From Actinomycetota bacterium (lineage in GTDB: Bacteria > Actinomycetota > Actinomycetes > Actinomycetales > Dermatophilaceae), in assembly GCA_020161845.1 (NCBI GenBank), contig JAIUNK010000003.1, forward strand, positions 164,749-228,748: 64,000 nucleotides of DNA. The letters are read 5' to 3'. Positions 41,701 through 49,970 of the stretch are shown one piece after another (position 1 is the stretch's first letter; every line of letters begins with the position of its first letter). The translations under genes were made by a program, and so were the position numbers. Under the pieces are notes generated by a model. It was not told the origin of the DNA. It made no database searches and was given only the letters and a program-made list of their open reading frames with translations.

Positions 41701-42282
41701 TCAGCCGGTACGCCGTGCGCGCCGCCGCTGAGCGAGCTGGTCACCCTCGTGCTCGACGGCGTCGGTCTCGTCCTCCAGGTGCTCGGTCGGCAGGTGGGCG
41801 AGCTCGCCCTCCACCTCGCGCCAGACCCGGCCGACGGCGATGCCGAACACGCCCTGGCCCCCTTGGACGAGGTCGATCACCTCGTCGGTGGAGGTGCACT
41901 CGTAGACCGAGGCGCCATCGCTCATCAGCGTGATCTGCGCCAGGTCGTCGACCCCCCGCTCCCGCAGGTGCTCCACGGCGACCCGGATCTGCTGCAGCGA
42001 GACCCCGGTGTCGAGCAGCCGCTTGACGACCTTGAGGACCAGCACGTCTCGGAAGCCGTAGAGCCGCTGCGAGCCCGACCCGGCCGCGCCGCGAATCGAG
42101 GGCTCCACCAGGCCCGTGCGGGCCCAGTAGTCGAGCTGACGATAGGTGATGCCGGCCGCGCGCTGGGCGGTCGGGCCGCGGTATCCCGCGGTGGCGTCGA
42201 GTTTGGGCAGGTCGTCGTCGAACAGGACACCCTGCGCGGAGCCGGCCGGACGCCCGCTCTTCGCTTCGTTCGTAGGGCCCAC
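41701..42282 (-). CDS. MerR-family transcriptional regulator (Rv1830-like)
   Basis: A 193-residue MerR protein. The HTH is GYRGPTAQRAAGITYRQLDYWARTGLVEPSIRGAAGSGSQRLYGFRDVLVLKVVKRLLDTGVSLQQIR, then a coiled helix and a C-terminal part with DEVIDLVQGGQGVFGIAVGRVWREVEGEL. The GTG at 42282 follows AAGGAGG and is preferred over the long upstream extension. The order MerR, DUF151, FtsR-like MerR, FHA, gcvH is that of the Mycobacterium Rv1830-Rv1826 cluster. Its target is unknown; a direct repeat 230 bp upstream may be its own site. Confidence 0.88.
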   Translation of the reverse strand: MGPTNEAKSGRPAGSAQGVLFDDDLPKLDATAGYRGPTAQRAAGITYRQLDYWARTGLVEPSIRGAAGSGSQRLYGFRDVLVLKVVKRLLDTGVSLQQIRVAVEHLRERGVDDLAQITLMSDGASVYECTSTDEVIDLVQGGQGVFGIAVGRVWREVEGELAHLPTEHLEDETDAVEHEGDQLAQRRRARRTG

Positions 42283-42511
42283 GGCCCCTCCTTCACGACT
42301 CCGCCCGGCCGTCTCCGGTCGAGCTCCGCACCGCGGACCGCCCGCGACACGTCCTGCCTGGCCCCGCCGCCTCGCGGAGCCTCGTCGTCCCGGAGAGTCC
42401 CCGGGACCGCCCACGACCTGCGGTGTTAGTGCGACCGTACGAGCGTGTGGACCCGAGGTCAACGACCCCAGCCGCGACACGCCGACGCGATCGCGTCACC
42501 GATTTCGCCAT

Positions 42512-42529
42512 AACCCTAAACTTAACCCT
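42512..42529. promoter_or_regulatory. AT-rich direct repeat upstream of the MerR gene
   Basis: AACCCT occurs twice with a 12-bp period in an AT-rich stretch that stands out from the surrounding GC-rich DNA. It lies between the DUF151 and MerR genes, and is a candidate regulator site or promoter for merR. Confidence 0.4.
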
Positions 42530-42559
42530 TATGCTTTCCTTGCGGGGTTCCCGACCGTG

Positions 42560-43039
42560 CTACGTGGTCTCGTCCGGTTGGTCGAAGTCTTCCGCCGACA
42601 CCTGGTCCAGGAAGGCGCGGAACCGCTCCACCTCGTCGTCCTCGTCGTCGGCGACCGCGATGCCGGCCTCCTCGATCAGGGCCTCACCGGCGCGGATCGG
42701 CGCTCCCGTGCGCAACGCGAGGGCGATGCCATCCGAGGTGCGCGAACTCACCTCCACGCCGTTGTCGAACACCAGCGCGGCGAAGAACACCCCGTCCCGC
42801 AGTTCGATGATGCGAACCTCCGCCAGGGCGTGACCGAGGGCTTTGAGAACGTCGACCATCAGGTCGTGCGTGAGCGGCCGGGGCGGGACCACTCCCTGCT
42901 GGGCGTAGGCGATGGCCGCCGCCTCCGCGGCCCCCACCCAGATCGGCAGGTAGCGATCGCCTTCGCGCTCCCGCAGCAGGACGATGGGTTGGTTCGTGGG
43001 CATCTCCACGCGGACACCGAGGACATCGAGATCCTTCAC
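42560..43039 (-). CDS. Bifunctional nuclease domain protein (DUF151)
   Basis: A 159-residue protein with the DUF151 core: LGVRVEMPTNQPIVLLREREGDRYLPIWVGAAEAAAIAYAQQGVVPPRPLTHDLMVDVL, then VFFAALVFDNGVEVSSRTSDGIALALRTGAPIRA and an acidic tail. Plant and bacterial members have DNase and RNase activity. The GTG at 43039 lies 7 nt after TATCGT on the minus strand, indicating leaderless initiation, so the longer frame is rejected. Confidence 0.9.
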   Translation of the reverse strand: MKDLDVLGVRVEMPTNQPIVLLREREGDRYLPIWVGAAEAAAIAYAQQGVVPPRPLTHDLMVDVLKALGHALAEVRIIELRDGVFFAALVFDNGVEVSSRTSDGIALALRTGAPIRAGEALIEEAGIAVADDEDDEVERFRAFLDQVSAEDFDQPDETT

Positions 43040-43052
43040 GTGATCTACGATA
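43040..43052 (-). promoter_or_regulatory. Leaderless promoter of the DUF151 gene
   Basis: TATCGT on the minus strand (43052-43047) is 7 nt before the GTG start at 43039. Confidence 0.5.
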
Positions 43053-43121
43053 CGTGCCGCCGCCGGAGTCGCTACCCCCGCATCGCGACCGTCTCGCGGC
43101 GGGCCGGGCGCGACACCCGCC

Positions 43122-43832
43122 TCAGCGCTGCGACAGTCCGGCCTTGACAAGAGCGGCGTGCAGGCCGAGACAGTGATGCAGCAGATCCGCCCGAAGCTGA
43201 TCGGCCCGCTCGTCCCGCCGGCCGCGCAGCGGCGCCAGCGCCTGGTCGGCGAGACCGATCTCGCGGTCCGCGGCCGTCCGGAACGGCCGCAGATGGCGCG
43301 CTTCGATGCCGTACGACGCCAGCGCGGCCGCCGAAGCCGCGATCGGCAGCGCGGCGGCGTCGAACAGGCCCTCCGCGTCGGGCCGCAGCAGTCCATAGGT
43401 CACCAGTGCAGCCAGGGTCGAGGAGTCGAGGCCGCTGCTGCGGGAGACCTCCTCGGCAGTGAGGCGCAGCGTGGACAGATCAGCGCTGAAGTAGTCACTG
43501 GAGGGTACGTCGGAGTCGGCCGGCACCGCCGGGACGTGCGCGCGGGACTGCTGCGGGGGTGGCGCCTCCAGGCCGCGGTCCATCGCATCGAGGGCTTCCC
43601 GGATGACCTTCAGGGGCCAGAACCGCTCCCGCTGGGCGGTGAGGACGTAGCGCAGCCGATCGACGTCCTTGTCGGTGTATACCCGATATCCCGATGCCGT
43701 CCGCCCGGGGGCGAGCAGGCCCTCCGCTTCCAGGAAGCGGATCTTGGAGATGCTGATGTCGGGGAACTCCGGCTTCAACCGGACGAGCACACCCCCGATC
43801 GTGAGGCGGCCCGCCGGTGGGGTGTCGGCCAC
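43122..43832 (-). CDS. ftsR: MerR-family regulator, FtsR-like (Rv1828 homologue)
   Basis: A 236-residue MerR protein: TIGGVLVRLKPEFPDISISKIRFLEAEGLLAPGRTASGYRVYTDKDVDRLRYVLTAQRERFWPLKVIREAL is the winged HTH, followed by a second domain from about 120 (LRLTAEEVSRSSGLDSSTLAALVTYGLLRP) as in Rv1828. The C. glutamicum homologue FtsR activates ftsZ. The GTG at 43832 starts just after the stop of the FHA gene (43835), so the two are translationally close. Symbol by synteny. Confidence 0.85.
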   Translation of the reverse strand: MADTPPAGRLTIGGVLVRLKPEFPDISISKIRFLEAEGLLAPGRTASGYRVYTDKDVDRLRYVLTAQRERFWPLKVIREALDAMDRGLEAPPPQQSRAHVPAVPADSDVPSSDYFSADLSTLRLTAEEVSRSSGLDSSTLAALVTYGLLRPDAEGLFDAAALPIAASAAALASYGIEARHLRPFRTAADREIGLADQALAPLRGRRDERADQLRADLLHHCLGLHAALVKAGLSQR

Positions 43833-43834
43833 GA

Positions 43835-44287
43835 TCAGCCGTCGTGCCGCGACGCCGTGTAGAAGACCAACCGGAACTTGCCGATCTGGACCTCGTCGCC
43901 GGTGCGTAGCCCGATGCGCTCGATGCGCTCCCGGTTGACATACGTGCCGTTCAACGAGCCCACGTCCCGCACCTGGAAGGCCTCGCCCTCCTGCTCGAAC
44001 TGGGCATGTTTGCGCGAGACGGTCACGTCGTCCAGGAAGATGTCGCTGTCCGGGTGGCGTCCCACCGTCGTCAGCGGCGCGTCGAGCAGGAACCGGGCCC
44101 CGGCGTTGGGGCCCCGCAAGACCAGGAGCAGCGCGGTGCCAGGGCGCAGGGCGTCGATGGTGTCGTGGTCCTCCGTCGTCAGACCCCGGTCCATCTCCAC
44201 GTGCGATTCCAGGTCCGCGAGCCCCGTGAAGCGCATCGTCGACGGATCCTGCCGGCGAGGTTCGTTCTCGCGGGGACGGTCGCTCAC
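43835..44287 (-). CDS. garA: FHA-domain protein GarA/OdhI-like
   Basis: A 150-residue regulator with a C-terminal FHA domain (RFLLDAPLTTVGRHPDSDIFLDDVTVSRKHAQF, VRDVGSLNGTYVNRERI, GDEVQIGKFRLVF). The N-terminal tail holds LTTED (Thr37-Thr38), the position phosphorylated by PknG-type kinases in GarA. In its unphosphorylated form the homologue inhibits 2-oxoglutarate dehydrogenase and activates glutamate synthase. An alternative GTG at 44296 is possible; 44287 has the better ribosome site. Confidence 0.9.
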   Translation of the reverse strand: MSDRPRENEPRRQDPSTMRFTGLADLESHVEMDRGLTTEDHDTIDALRPGTALLLVLRGPNAGARFLLDAPLTTVGRHPDSDIFLDDVTVSRKHAQFEQEGEAFQVRDVGSLNGTYVNRERIERIGLRTGDEVQIGKFRLVFYTASRHDG

Positions 44288-44423
44288 CGTCCTCACCTAC
44301 TTTCATCAGGGGGAAGATCGGGCAGGCCTGCAGTCAAGCCTCGACGCCGAGTGGAGCCTAAGGGTAGCCGATGGCCGACCCCGGCCGGGACCGGATCTCG
44401 TGGGACCGGCCCGGCCGCCCGGC

Positions 44424-44813
44424 TCAAGACAGTTGCGCCGTGTAGCTGTCCACGTCCATGAGCTCCTCCAGCTGCGCCGGATCGGCCACGGTCATCTCGA
44501 ACATCCACCCCTCGCCATACGGGTCGGAGTTCACCAGCTCCGGGGTCGCGTCGAGCGCGGCATTGACGGCCGTCACCTCTCCCGTCAGCGGGCTGAACAC
44601 GTCGCTGACGGACTTGGTCGACTCGATCTCGCCACACGAATCGCCCGCGCTCACAGCGTCACCGGCGGTGGGCAGGCTCACGTAGACGACGTCGCCCAGC
44701 GCGTCCTGAGCGAAGCTCGTGATCCCGACGCGGACCGTGTCCCCATTGCCCGCCCTGACCCATTCGTGGTCAGAGGTGTACCGCAGCTCCTGGGGGTATT
44801 CCAGCTCGCTCAT
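44424..44813 (-). CDS. gcvH: Glycine cleavage system H protein
   Basis: The 129-residue lipoyl carrier of glycine cleavage. It starts YTSDHEWVRAG and has the lipoylation motif EIESTKSVSDVFSP with Lys67, then VNAALDATPELVNSDPYGEGWMFEM. It carries the aminomethyl group from GcvP to GcvT. A GAGGAGC ribosome site precedes the ATG. It lies 137 nt before the GarA gene, and its position in this cluster is conserved in actinobacteria. Confidence 0.97.
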   Translation of the reverse strand: MSELEYPQELRYTSDHEWVRAGNGDTVRVGITSFAQDALGDVVYVSLPTAGDAVSAGDSCGEIESTKSVSDVFSPLTGEVTAVNAALDATPELVNSDPYGEGWMFEMTVADPAQLEELMDVDSYTAQLS

Positions 44814-44964
44814 CTCGCTCCTCGTGAGTCGCCTGTCGGCCGCATCGGCCCCGTTCGGGAGTCCCGTCGTGGCATCCGACGATATCGGGCCACCCGGGGA
44901 TCGGCCGCCTCGAGACTAGGTGCGACCCATCGGCCGTGCAACGAGTTCGACCAGGTCGATGCGC

Positions 44965-45573
44965 TCACCCGGCTGAGCTCGGTGCGGGCCGGGGCGCAGC
45001 CAGCATGTCCCGCGCCTGGACGACGTACATGATCAGGGCCAACCAATAGAGCAAGACCCCCCACAGGGCGAACGCCCACGCGATCGGCAGCGCCCCGCCG
45101 GCCCAGTCCGGACGCCACTGCGCGAGCAGGAGCAATGGGAAGGCGTACAGCAGGTTGAACGTCGCGGCCTTGCCGACGAAGTGCACCGGGAATCCGCGAT
45201 AGCCGGCGCGGCGCACCCGCTGCACGAGCACCGCGCCGATCACATCGCGCAGGCCCAGCGCCGCCGCGAACCACAGCGGCACGACGCCGCGGACCACCAG
45301 GCCCACCAGGGTCGTCACGATGTAGAGCCGGTCGGCGAGCGGGTCGAGGATCTGTCCCAACCGGGTCACCGTCCTGGTGCGCCGGGCGATCTGGCCGTCG
45401 AGATAGTCCGTGACCCCCGAGAGCACCACCACCAGCAGCGCCGCGCCGTCCTCGCCACGCAGGATGAGCCAGAGGAACAGCGGCACGCCGAGCAGCCGGG
45501 CGAAGGACAGGGCATTGGGCACCGTCCAGACGCGGTCGGACGGTGCCAAGGCCGGGTCGGTCCGTTCGGGCAC
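44965..45573 (-). CDS. CDP-alcohol phosphatidyltransferase (PgsA-like)
   Basis: A 202-residue membrane enzyme with the CDP-alcohol motif DYLDGQIARRTRTVTRLGQILDPLADR (D-G-x2-A-R-x8-G-x3-D-x3-D) near residues 46-72. Family members make phosphatidylglycerol phosphate, cardiolipin or phosphatidylinositol phosphate; the acceptor cannot be told. The GTG at 45573 lies 7 nt after TAGGCT (minus strand), which places the start there, not at the 5' extension. Confidence 0.85.
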   Translation of the reverse strand: MPERTDPALAPSDRVWTVPNALSFARLLGVPLFLWLILRGEDGAALLVVVLSGVTDYLDGQIARRTRTVTRLGQILDPLADRLYIVTTLVGLVVRGVVPLWFAAALGLRDVIGAVLVQRVRRAGYRGFPVHFVGKAATFNLLYAFPLLLLAQWRPDWAGGALPIAWAFALWGVLLYWLALIMYVVQARDMLAAPRPAPSSAG

Positions 45574-45586
45574 GGCTCCGAGCCTA
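45574..45586 (-). promoter_or_regulatory. Leaderless promoter of the phosphatidyltransferase gene
   Basis: TAGGCT on the minus strand (45586-45581) is 7 nt before the start at 45573. Confidence 0.5.
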
Positions 45587-45621
45587 CGTTGTCGCCGCAA
45601 CGGCGCGGGCCGGCCGCCAGA

Positions 45622-45661
45622 GCGCTGACGGGCGCTGACGGGCGCTGACGGGCGCTGACGG
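45622..45661. repeat. 10-bp tandem repeat, four copies
   Basis: Four consecutive units of GCGCTGACGG (10 bp) lie upstream of the phosphatidyltransferase promoter. The unit boundaries are approximate. Confidence 0.8.
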
Positions 45662-45677
45662 ACCCAGACACCACAAA

Positions 45678-45705
45678 GGGTGGACCCGGCAGCCCGGGTC
45701 CACCC
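45678..45705 (-). terminator. Terminator of tRNA-Pro
   Basis: A 12-bp perfect stem (GGGTGGACCCGG / CCGGGTCCACCC) with a 4-nt loop follows the tRNA by 16 nt. On the minus strand it is followed by TTTGTGG, a weak T-tract. Confidence 0.8.
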
Positions 45706-45721
45706 TCGCGTCGTTCGACCG

Positions 45722-45795
<74 letters not shown>

Positions 45796-45900
45796 GTCAC
45801 CCCGGCTTGACCCCGGCGGGGGCTGGGCTGAAGCGACACCGAGATTACCGCACCGATGCGGTGCCACACGAATCCCCGGCGGCCCGCTCCGAGGCCCCGG

Positions 45901-47442
45901 TCAGCCGTTGCGCCGGCGCTTCTCTCGCACGCGCACCGAGATCTCGATCGGCGAGCCGACGAAGCCGAACTCCTCCCGCAGGCGACGCTCCAGGAACCGC
46001 CGGTAGCCGGCCTCGATGAAGCCGCTGGCGAAGATCACGAACCGCGGCGGCCTCGTCGAGGCCTGCGTGGCAAACAGGATCCGAGGCTGCTTGCCACCGC
46101 GGACGGGGTGCGGGTGAGCTGCCACGACCGAACCGAGGAAGGCATTCAGGCGCCCGGTCGGCACCCGCGTGTCCCAGGACTCCAGCGCCGTCTCCAACGC
46201 CGGAACCAGCTTGTCGGTGTGCCGACCGGTCCGCGCCGAGATGTTGACCCGCGGCGCCCAGGGCACCTGGACGAACTCGCGCTCGATCTCCCGCTCCAGG
46301 TAGTAGCGCCGCTCCTCGTCCAGGGTGTCCCACTTGTTGTAGGCGATCACCAGGGCTCGACCGGCCTCGATGACCTGTTGGACGACGCGCACATCCTGTT
46401 CGGCGATCGAGTCGCCGGCATCGACGAGCACGACCGCGACCTCGGCCTTCTCCAGGGCGGTCTGGGTCCGCAGGGAGGCGTAGAAGTCGGCTCCGCGCGC
46501 CTGGTGGACGCGCCGTCGGATGCCGGCGGTGTCCACGAACCGCCAGGTCTTGCCGCCGATCTCGACGTCCTCGTCGACGGGGTCGCGGGTGGTGCCGGCG
46601 ACGTCGTCCACGACGACCCGCTCGGCGCCCGCGAGCTTGTTGAGCAGACTCGACTTGCCGACGTTCGGGCGACCCACCAGGGCCACGCGCCGCGGGCCGC
46701 CGCGGGAGTAGGCACCGGCGATGGCCGAGCGTTGCGGGAGCACGGCCAGGAGCGCGTCGAGCGCATCGCCCGTTCCGCGGCCGTGCAGCGCCGAGACCGG
46801 GAACGGCTCCCCCAGCCCGAGATTCCACAGCGCGGTCGCGTCGGCCTCGCCGCGCTGATCGTCGACCTTGTTGGCGACCAGTACCACGGGCCGCCCGGCG
46901 CGCCGCAGCAGACGCACCACGGCCTCGTCCGTGTCGGTCGCCCCCACCACGGCGTCGACGACGAACAGCACAGCGTCGGCCAGCTCGATCGCGACTTCGG
47001 CCTGCTCGGCGACGCGCAGGTGGATGCCGCTGGCATCGACCTCCCAACCGCCGGTGTCGACGAGGGTGAAGCGCCGACCCGCCCACTCCGCGTCGTAGGC
47101 GACCCGGTCCCGGGTCACGCCGGGCACGTCCTCCACGACCGCCTCACGACGTCCGATGATGCGATTGACCAGGGTGGACTTGCCCACGTTGGGCCGGCCG
47201 ATGATCGCGACCACGGGCACCTCGGTGAGGTCGTCCGGATCGGCGCCATCGCGCATCGGAATCGTCAGCAGCGCGCGGTCCTCGTCCTCCAGTTCGAAGT
47301 CCTCCAGGCCGGCCAGCAGGGCCACGGCCACGGCCTCGTCCTCGTCTGGCCGAGGATCGGGGCGTCCGTCGGCGGCGTCGTCGCCGGGAGCTGGTTCGGG
47401 ATGGACCGAACTCGTCTCGGCGTCGGGCTGGGCCTCGTTCAC
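45901..47442 (-). CDS. der: Ribosome-associated GTPase Der (EngA)
   Basis: A double-GTPase required for 50S ribosome assembly. Two G domains are present: G1 [10 protein letters not shown], then DTGGWE and NKVDD; the second set has [21 protein letters not shown] and NKWD. The C-terminal KH-like domain ends with the basic EKRRRNG. The GTG at 47442 gives 513 residues with a ~65-residue acidic N-terminal extension ([21 protein letters not shown]), longer than in E. coli. A longer in-frame extension to 47733 runs through a palindrome and is rejected. Confidence 0.94.
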   Translation of the reverse strand: MNEAQPDAETSSVHPEPAPGDDAADGRPDPRPDEDEAVAVALLAGLEDFELEDEDRALLTIPMRDGADPDDLTEVPVVAIIGRPNVGKSTLVNRIIGRREAVVEDVPGVTRDRVAYDAEWAGRRFTLVDTGGWEVDASGIHLRVAEQAEVAIELADAVLFVVDAVVGATDTDEAVVRLLRRAGRPVVLVANKVDDQRGEADATALWNLGLGEPFPVSALHGRGTGDALDALLAVLPQRSAIAGAYSRGGPRRVALVGRPNVGKSSLLNKLAGAERVVVDDVAGTTRDPVDEDVEIGGKTWRFVDTAGIRRRVHQARGADFYASLRTQTALEKAEVAVVLVDAGDSIAEQDVRVVQQVIEAGRALVIAYNKWDTLDEERRYYLEREIEREFVQVPWAPRVNISARTGRHTDKLVPALETALESWDTRVPTGRLNAFLGSVVAAHPHPVRGGKQPRILFATQASTRPPRFVIFASGFIEAGYRRFLERRLREEFGFVGSPIEISVRVREKRRRNG

Positions 47443-47693
47443 GTCGTCCTCGTTTCTGGCGGATGGTGGCACCGGGCAGGCGTCCCATTCTGCCCGGTGC
47501 GACCGACGCCGACCCGGGCGGTCTAGGACGCGCTGGTTTTCTGGTGGTGACGTAGATCGGCGGTGCCCTGGGCCGGGCAGGGCTGGGGTGGTTGGGCCGC
47601 CGGGGCGGAACCCCTCGAAATGGCAGGGCTCCTGTCGTTGTTCGTGCCGCTGGGAACATCGCCCCAGGGGCACTCGACAGCATCCGGCCACAC

Positions 47694-47755
47694 CGACCGT
47701 TCGTGACCTGCCCTTTTGGCACCATGGTGCCAAAAGGGCAGGTCACGAACGGTCG
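47694..47755. repeat. 62-nt perfect palindrome
   Basis: Two 31-nt arms are exact reverse complements with no spacer; the centre is CACCATGGTG. It could form a 29-30 bp hairpin or a cruciform. A loose CCACA/TGTGG continuation lies beyond the arms. It resembles an extragenic repeat or bidirectional terminator, but there is no other copy in this window. Confidence 0.85.
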
Positions 47756-47868
47756 CACTGTGGATAACCGCGGGTGACGAACGACCACAAGCATTGGGCG
47801 GACTCAGCGTGGGCCTGGTCGAGCGTCGACCGGTCAAGGTCCCAGGTGTGGCTCAGGCCCCAGACGTT

Positions 47869-47904
47869 GAGGCGAAAGGGGGTGCCGGCACCGCGTTTCG
47901 CCTC
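47869..47904 (-). terminator. Terminator candidate after cmk
   Basis: GAGGCGAAA/TTTCGCCTC forms the outer stem and GGTGCCGGCACC an inner 12-nt palindrome. It starts about 58 nt after the cmk stop. Confidence 0.55.
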
Positions 47905-47961
47905 AGCCAGCGGCGACCGACCCGGATCATCTCGCCCTCACCGGCCGAAATCAGTGCTTTC

Positions 47962-48750
47962 CTAGCGCTGCCGGCCGGCCACGAGGTCGAGGACAGCGTG
48001 CACGGACCCCTCGAAGTCCAGGTCCGAGGTGTCCAGCAGGGTGACCCCCGCGGCCGGCTCGGTGAACGCCGCCACGGTCGAGTCGTCGCGGTCACGGCGT
48101 ACCACCTCGTCGCGCATCTGCTCCGCGCGTTCCGAACCGGCCGCCCCGAGCAGCTGTACGGCGCGGCGCCGCAGCCGCGCGGCCTCGCTGGCGACCAGCA
48201 GGATCCGCACGTCGGCATCCGGCGCGACCACCGTGGTGATGTCGCGGCCCTCGGCGACGATCCCGGAGCCGGCGGACGCCGCGACGATGGACGCCCGCTG
48301 CCGGGCGACCAGTTCGGCGCGGACCGCCAGGTTGGTCGCCACGGTGGACACCACGCTGGAGATCGCGCTCTCTCGAATGGCCGCCCCGATGTCCAGCCCG
48401 GCCACCCGGACGGTCGGTGCCGCCGGGTCGGTCCCCATGACCAGCGGAAGCCCTCGCGCGGCCGACGCCACGGCCGCGCCGTCGGACAGGTCGAGACCCT
48501 GGTCGGTGCACCACCAGGCCAGGGCCCGATACATCGCCCCGGTGTCCAGGTAGGCCAGCCCGAGGCGCAGCGCCACCTGGCGCGACACGCTGGATTTGCC
48601 CGACCCAGAGGGGCCGTCGATCGCGACGACCAGCCCGGGGCCGAGCGGTTCAGCATCGGCGGGCGGCTGCGCACCGGCGCGGCCGACGCATCGCCCCGGT
48701 GGAGTCTGGGCCGGGGGGGTCTGGGCAGGTGGGATCGGGGCCTGGCTCAC
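47962..48750 (-). CDS. cmk: Cytidylate kinase
   Basis: A 262-residue (d)CMP kinase that makes CDP for nucleotide synthesis. Walker A is VVAIDGPSGSGKSSVSRQVALRLGLAYLDTGAMYRALAWW; the CMP-specific insert includes GLDIGAAIRESAISSVVSTVATNLAVRAELV, and IVAEGRDITTVVAPDADVRILLVAS is the core. A Pro-rich N-terminal extension of about 40 residues is unusual. tyrA starts 11 nt upstream, so it is in the xerD-to-cmk operon. Confidence 0.95.
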   Translation of the reverse strand: MSQAPIPPAQTPPAQTPPGRCVGRAGAQPPADAEPLGPGLVVAIDGPSGSGKSSVSRQVALRLGLAYLDTGAMYRALAWWCTDQGLDLSDGAAVASAARGLPLVMGTDPAAPTVRVAGLDIGAAIRESAISSVVSTVATNLAVRAELVARQRASIVAASAGSGIVAEGRDITTVVAPDADVRILLVASEAARLRRRAVQLLGAAGSERAEQMRDEVVRRDRDDSTVAAFTEPAAGVTLLDTSDLDFEGSVHAVLDLVAGRQR

Positions 48751-48761
48751 GGCCAGCCAGC

Positions 48762-49970
48762 CTATCCGGCGCCGGCGGCGCCGCCCTGGACGGAGGACTC
48801 GTGCACCGCCCAGCCCAGACCCCGAAGCACCTCGGACAACGGTTGCACCGCGCTCGGGATCACGAACACCTCCACGACGCCGCGTTTGCGGCCCAGCTGG
48901 TGCTCGATGCGCAGGTCCTCCATGTTGACCCCGGCGGCTCCCACGTCCGCCAGGAGGCGCGCCACCGTGCCCGGCTCGTCACGCACGACCACCGTGACCA
49001 CCCCGTATTGAGTCGGCGCCGCGCCGTGCTTGCCGGGGATGCGGGCCCGCCCGACTTGCCCCGCGGCGACGCAGCGCGCCAACACGGCCCGGGCGCCGTG
49101 GGCCACCTCCGGGTCGACCGACAGATCGCGCAGGGCCTCAAGCACCCCGGCGAGGTCCTCCTGGAGAGCCTGGAGGACATCGGCGACGGCGCCGGCGTTG
49201 CCGGCCAGGATCTGGGTCCACAACGCGGGATCGCTGTCGGCGATGCGGGTCACGTCGCGGATCCCCTGGCCGGCCAGTCCCACCGCGTCGACCGAGAGGT
49301 CCCGCAACCGAGCCGCCACCAGGCTGGCCGCCACCTGCGGCGCATGCGACACCGACGCCACCGCCACGTCGTGCTGCTCGGGCGGCATCTCGACGACCGC
49401 CGCCCCCGCGCGTCGGGCCAGCCACGTGACGGCCTCGACGGCCGCCGGGGTGGTCCCCTGATGCGCGCAGATCACCCAGGGCCGGCCCTCGAACAGGTCG
49501 TCCCGCGCGGCGACGGCGCCGCTGCGCTCGCGTCCCGCCATCGGGTGCCCGCCGACGTACCGCGCCAGCGCCGCCGGGGGCAGCTGCCGCGCCGCGGCGG
49601 CCCGGACGACCCCGGCGAGGATGGCGGACTTGACCGAGGACACGTCGGTGACGACCGCCTGCGGCCAGGCCGCGAGCTGCTCCACGACCACGGCCGCGGC
49701 CACATCCGGTGGGGCGGCCACCACCACGAGGTCCGGCACGTCGTCCGGCTCCGCGAGTCGGCCGGCGCCGAGATCTCGGGCGAGGGCGGCCGCGGTGGGC
49801 GAGGGGTCCGCCAACGTCACGTCCTGTCCCGCCCGGACCAGGGCCAGGCCGATGCTCGTCCCGATCAGGCCGGTGCCGACCACCCGGACCTGCCGTTGCG
49901 GCCCAGCGGCCGGGGGGGTCGTCGCAGGGGCGCCGTTCGGCTTCCCGGCTGGGGTGCCAGCAGAGCTCAC
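48762..49970 (-). CDS. tyrA: Prephenate dehydrogenase with C-terminal ACT domain
   Basis: A 402-residue NAD(P)-dependent enzyme converting prephenate to 4-hydroxyphenylpyruvate in tyrosine synthesis. The Rossmann start is RVVGTGLIGTSIGLALVRAG; GGHPMAGRERSG and VSHAPQVAASLVAARL form the prephenate site. The C-terminal part (about 330-402, VVTVVVRDEPGTVARLLADVGAAGVNMEDLRIE) is an ACT domain, which suggests tyrosine feedback. Its start overlaps the upstream pseudouridine synthase stop by 4 nt. Confidence 0.93.
   Translation of the reverse strand: MSSAGTPAGKPNGAPATTPPAAGPQRQVRVVGTGLIGTSIGLALVRAGQDVTLADPSPTAAALARDLGAGRLAEPDDVPDLVVVAAPPDVAAAVVVEQLAAWPQAVVTDVSSVKSAILAGVVRAAAARQLPPAALARYVGGHPMAGRERSGAVAARDDLFEGRPWVICAHQGTTPAAVEAVTWLARRAGAAVVEMPPEQHDVAVASVSHAPQVAASLVAARLRDLSVDAVGLAGQGIRDVTRIADSDPALWTQILAGNAGAVADVLQALQEDLAGVLEALRDLSVDPEVAHGARAVLARCVAAGQVGRARIPGKHGAAPTQYGVVTVVVRDEPGTVARLLADVGAAGVNMEDLRIEHQLGRKRGVVEVFVIPSAVQPLSEVLRGLGWAVHESSVQGGAAGAG

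Larger units (their letters stand above)
47443..47961. other. 519-bp region between der and cmk
   Basis: No gene is supported. It contains a 62-nt perfect palindrome (47694-47755) and a second inverted repeat (47869-47904) nearer cmk. The two genes point the same way, so der probably has its own promoter within or next to this stretch. Confidence 0.6.
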
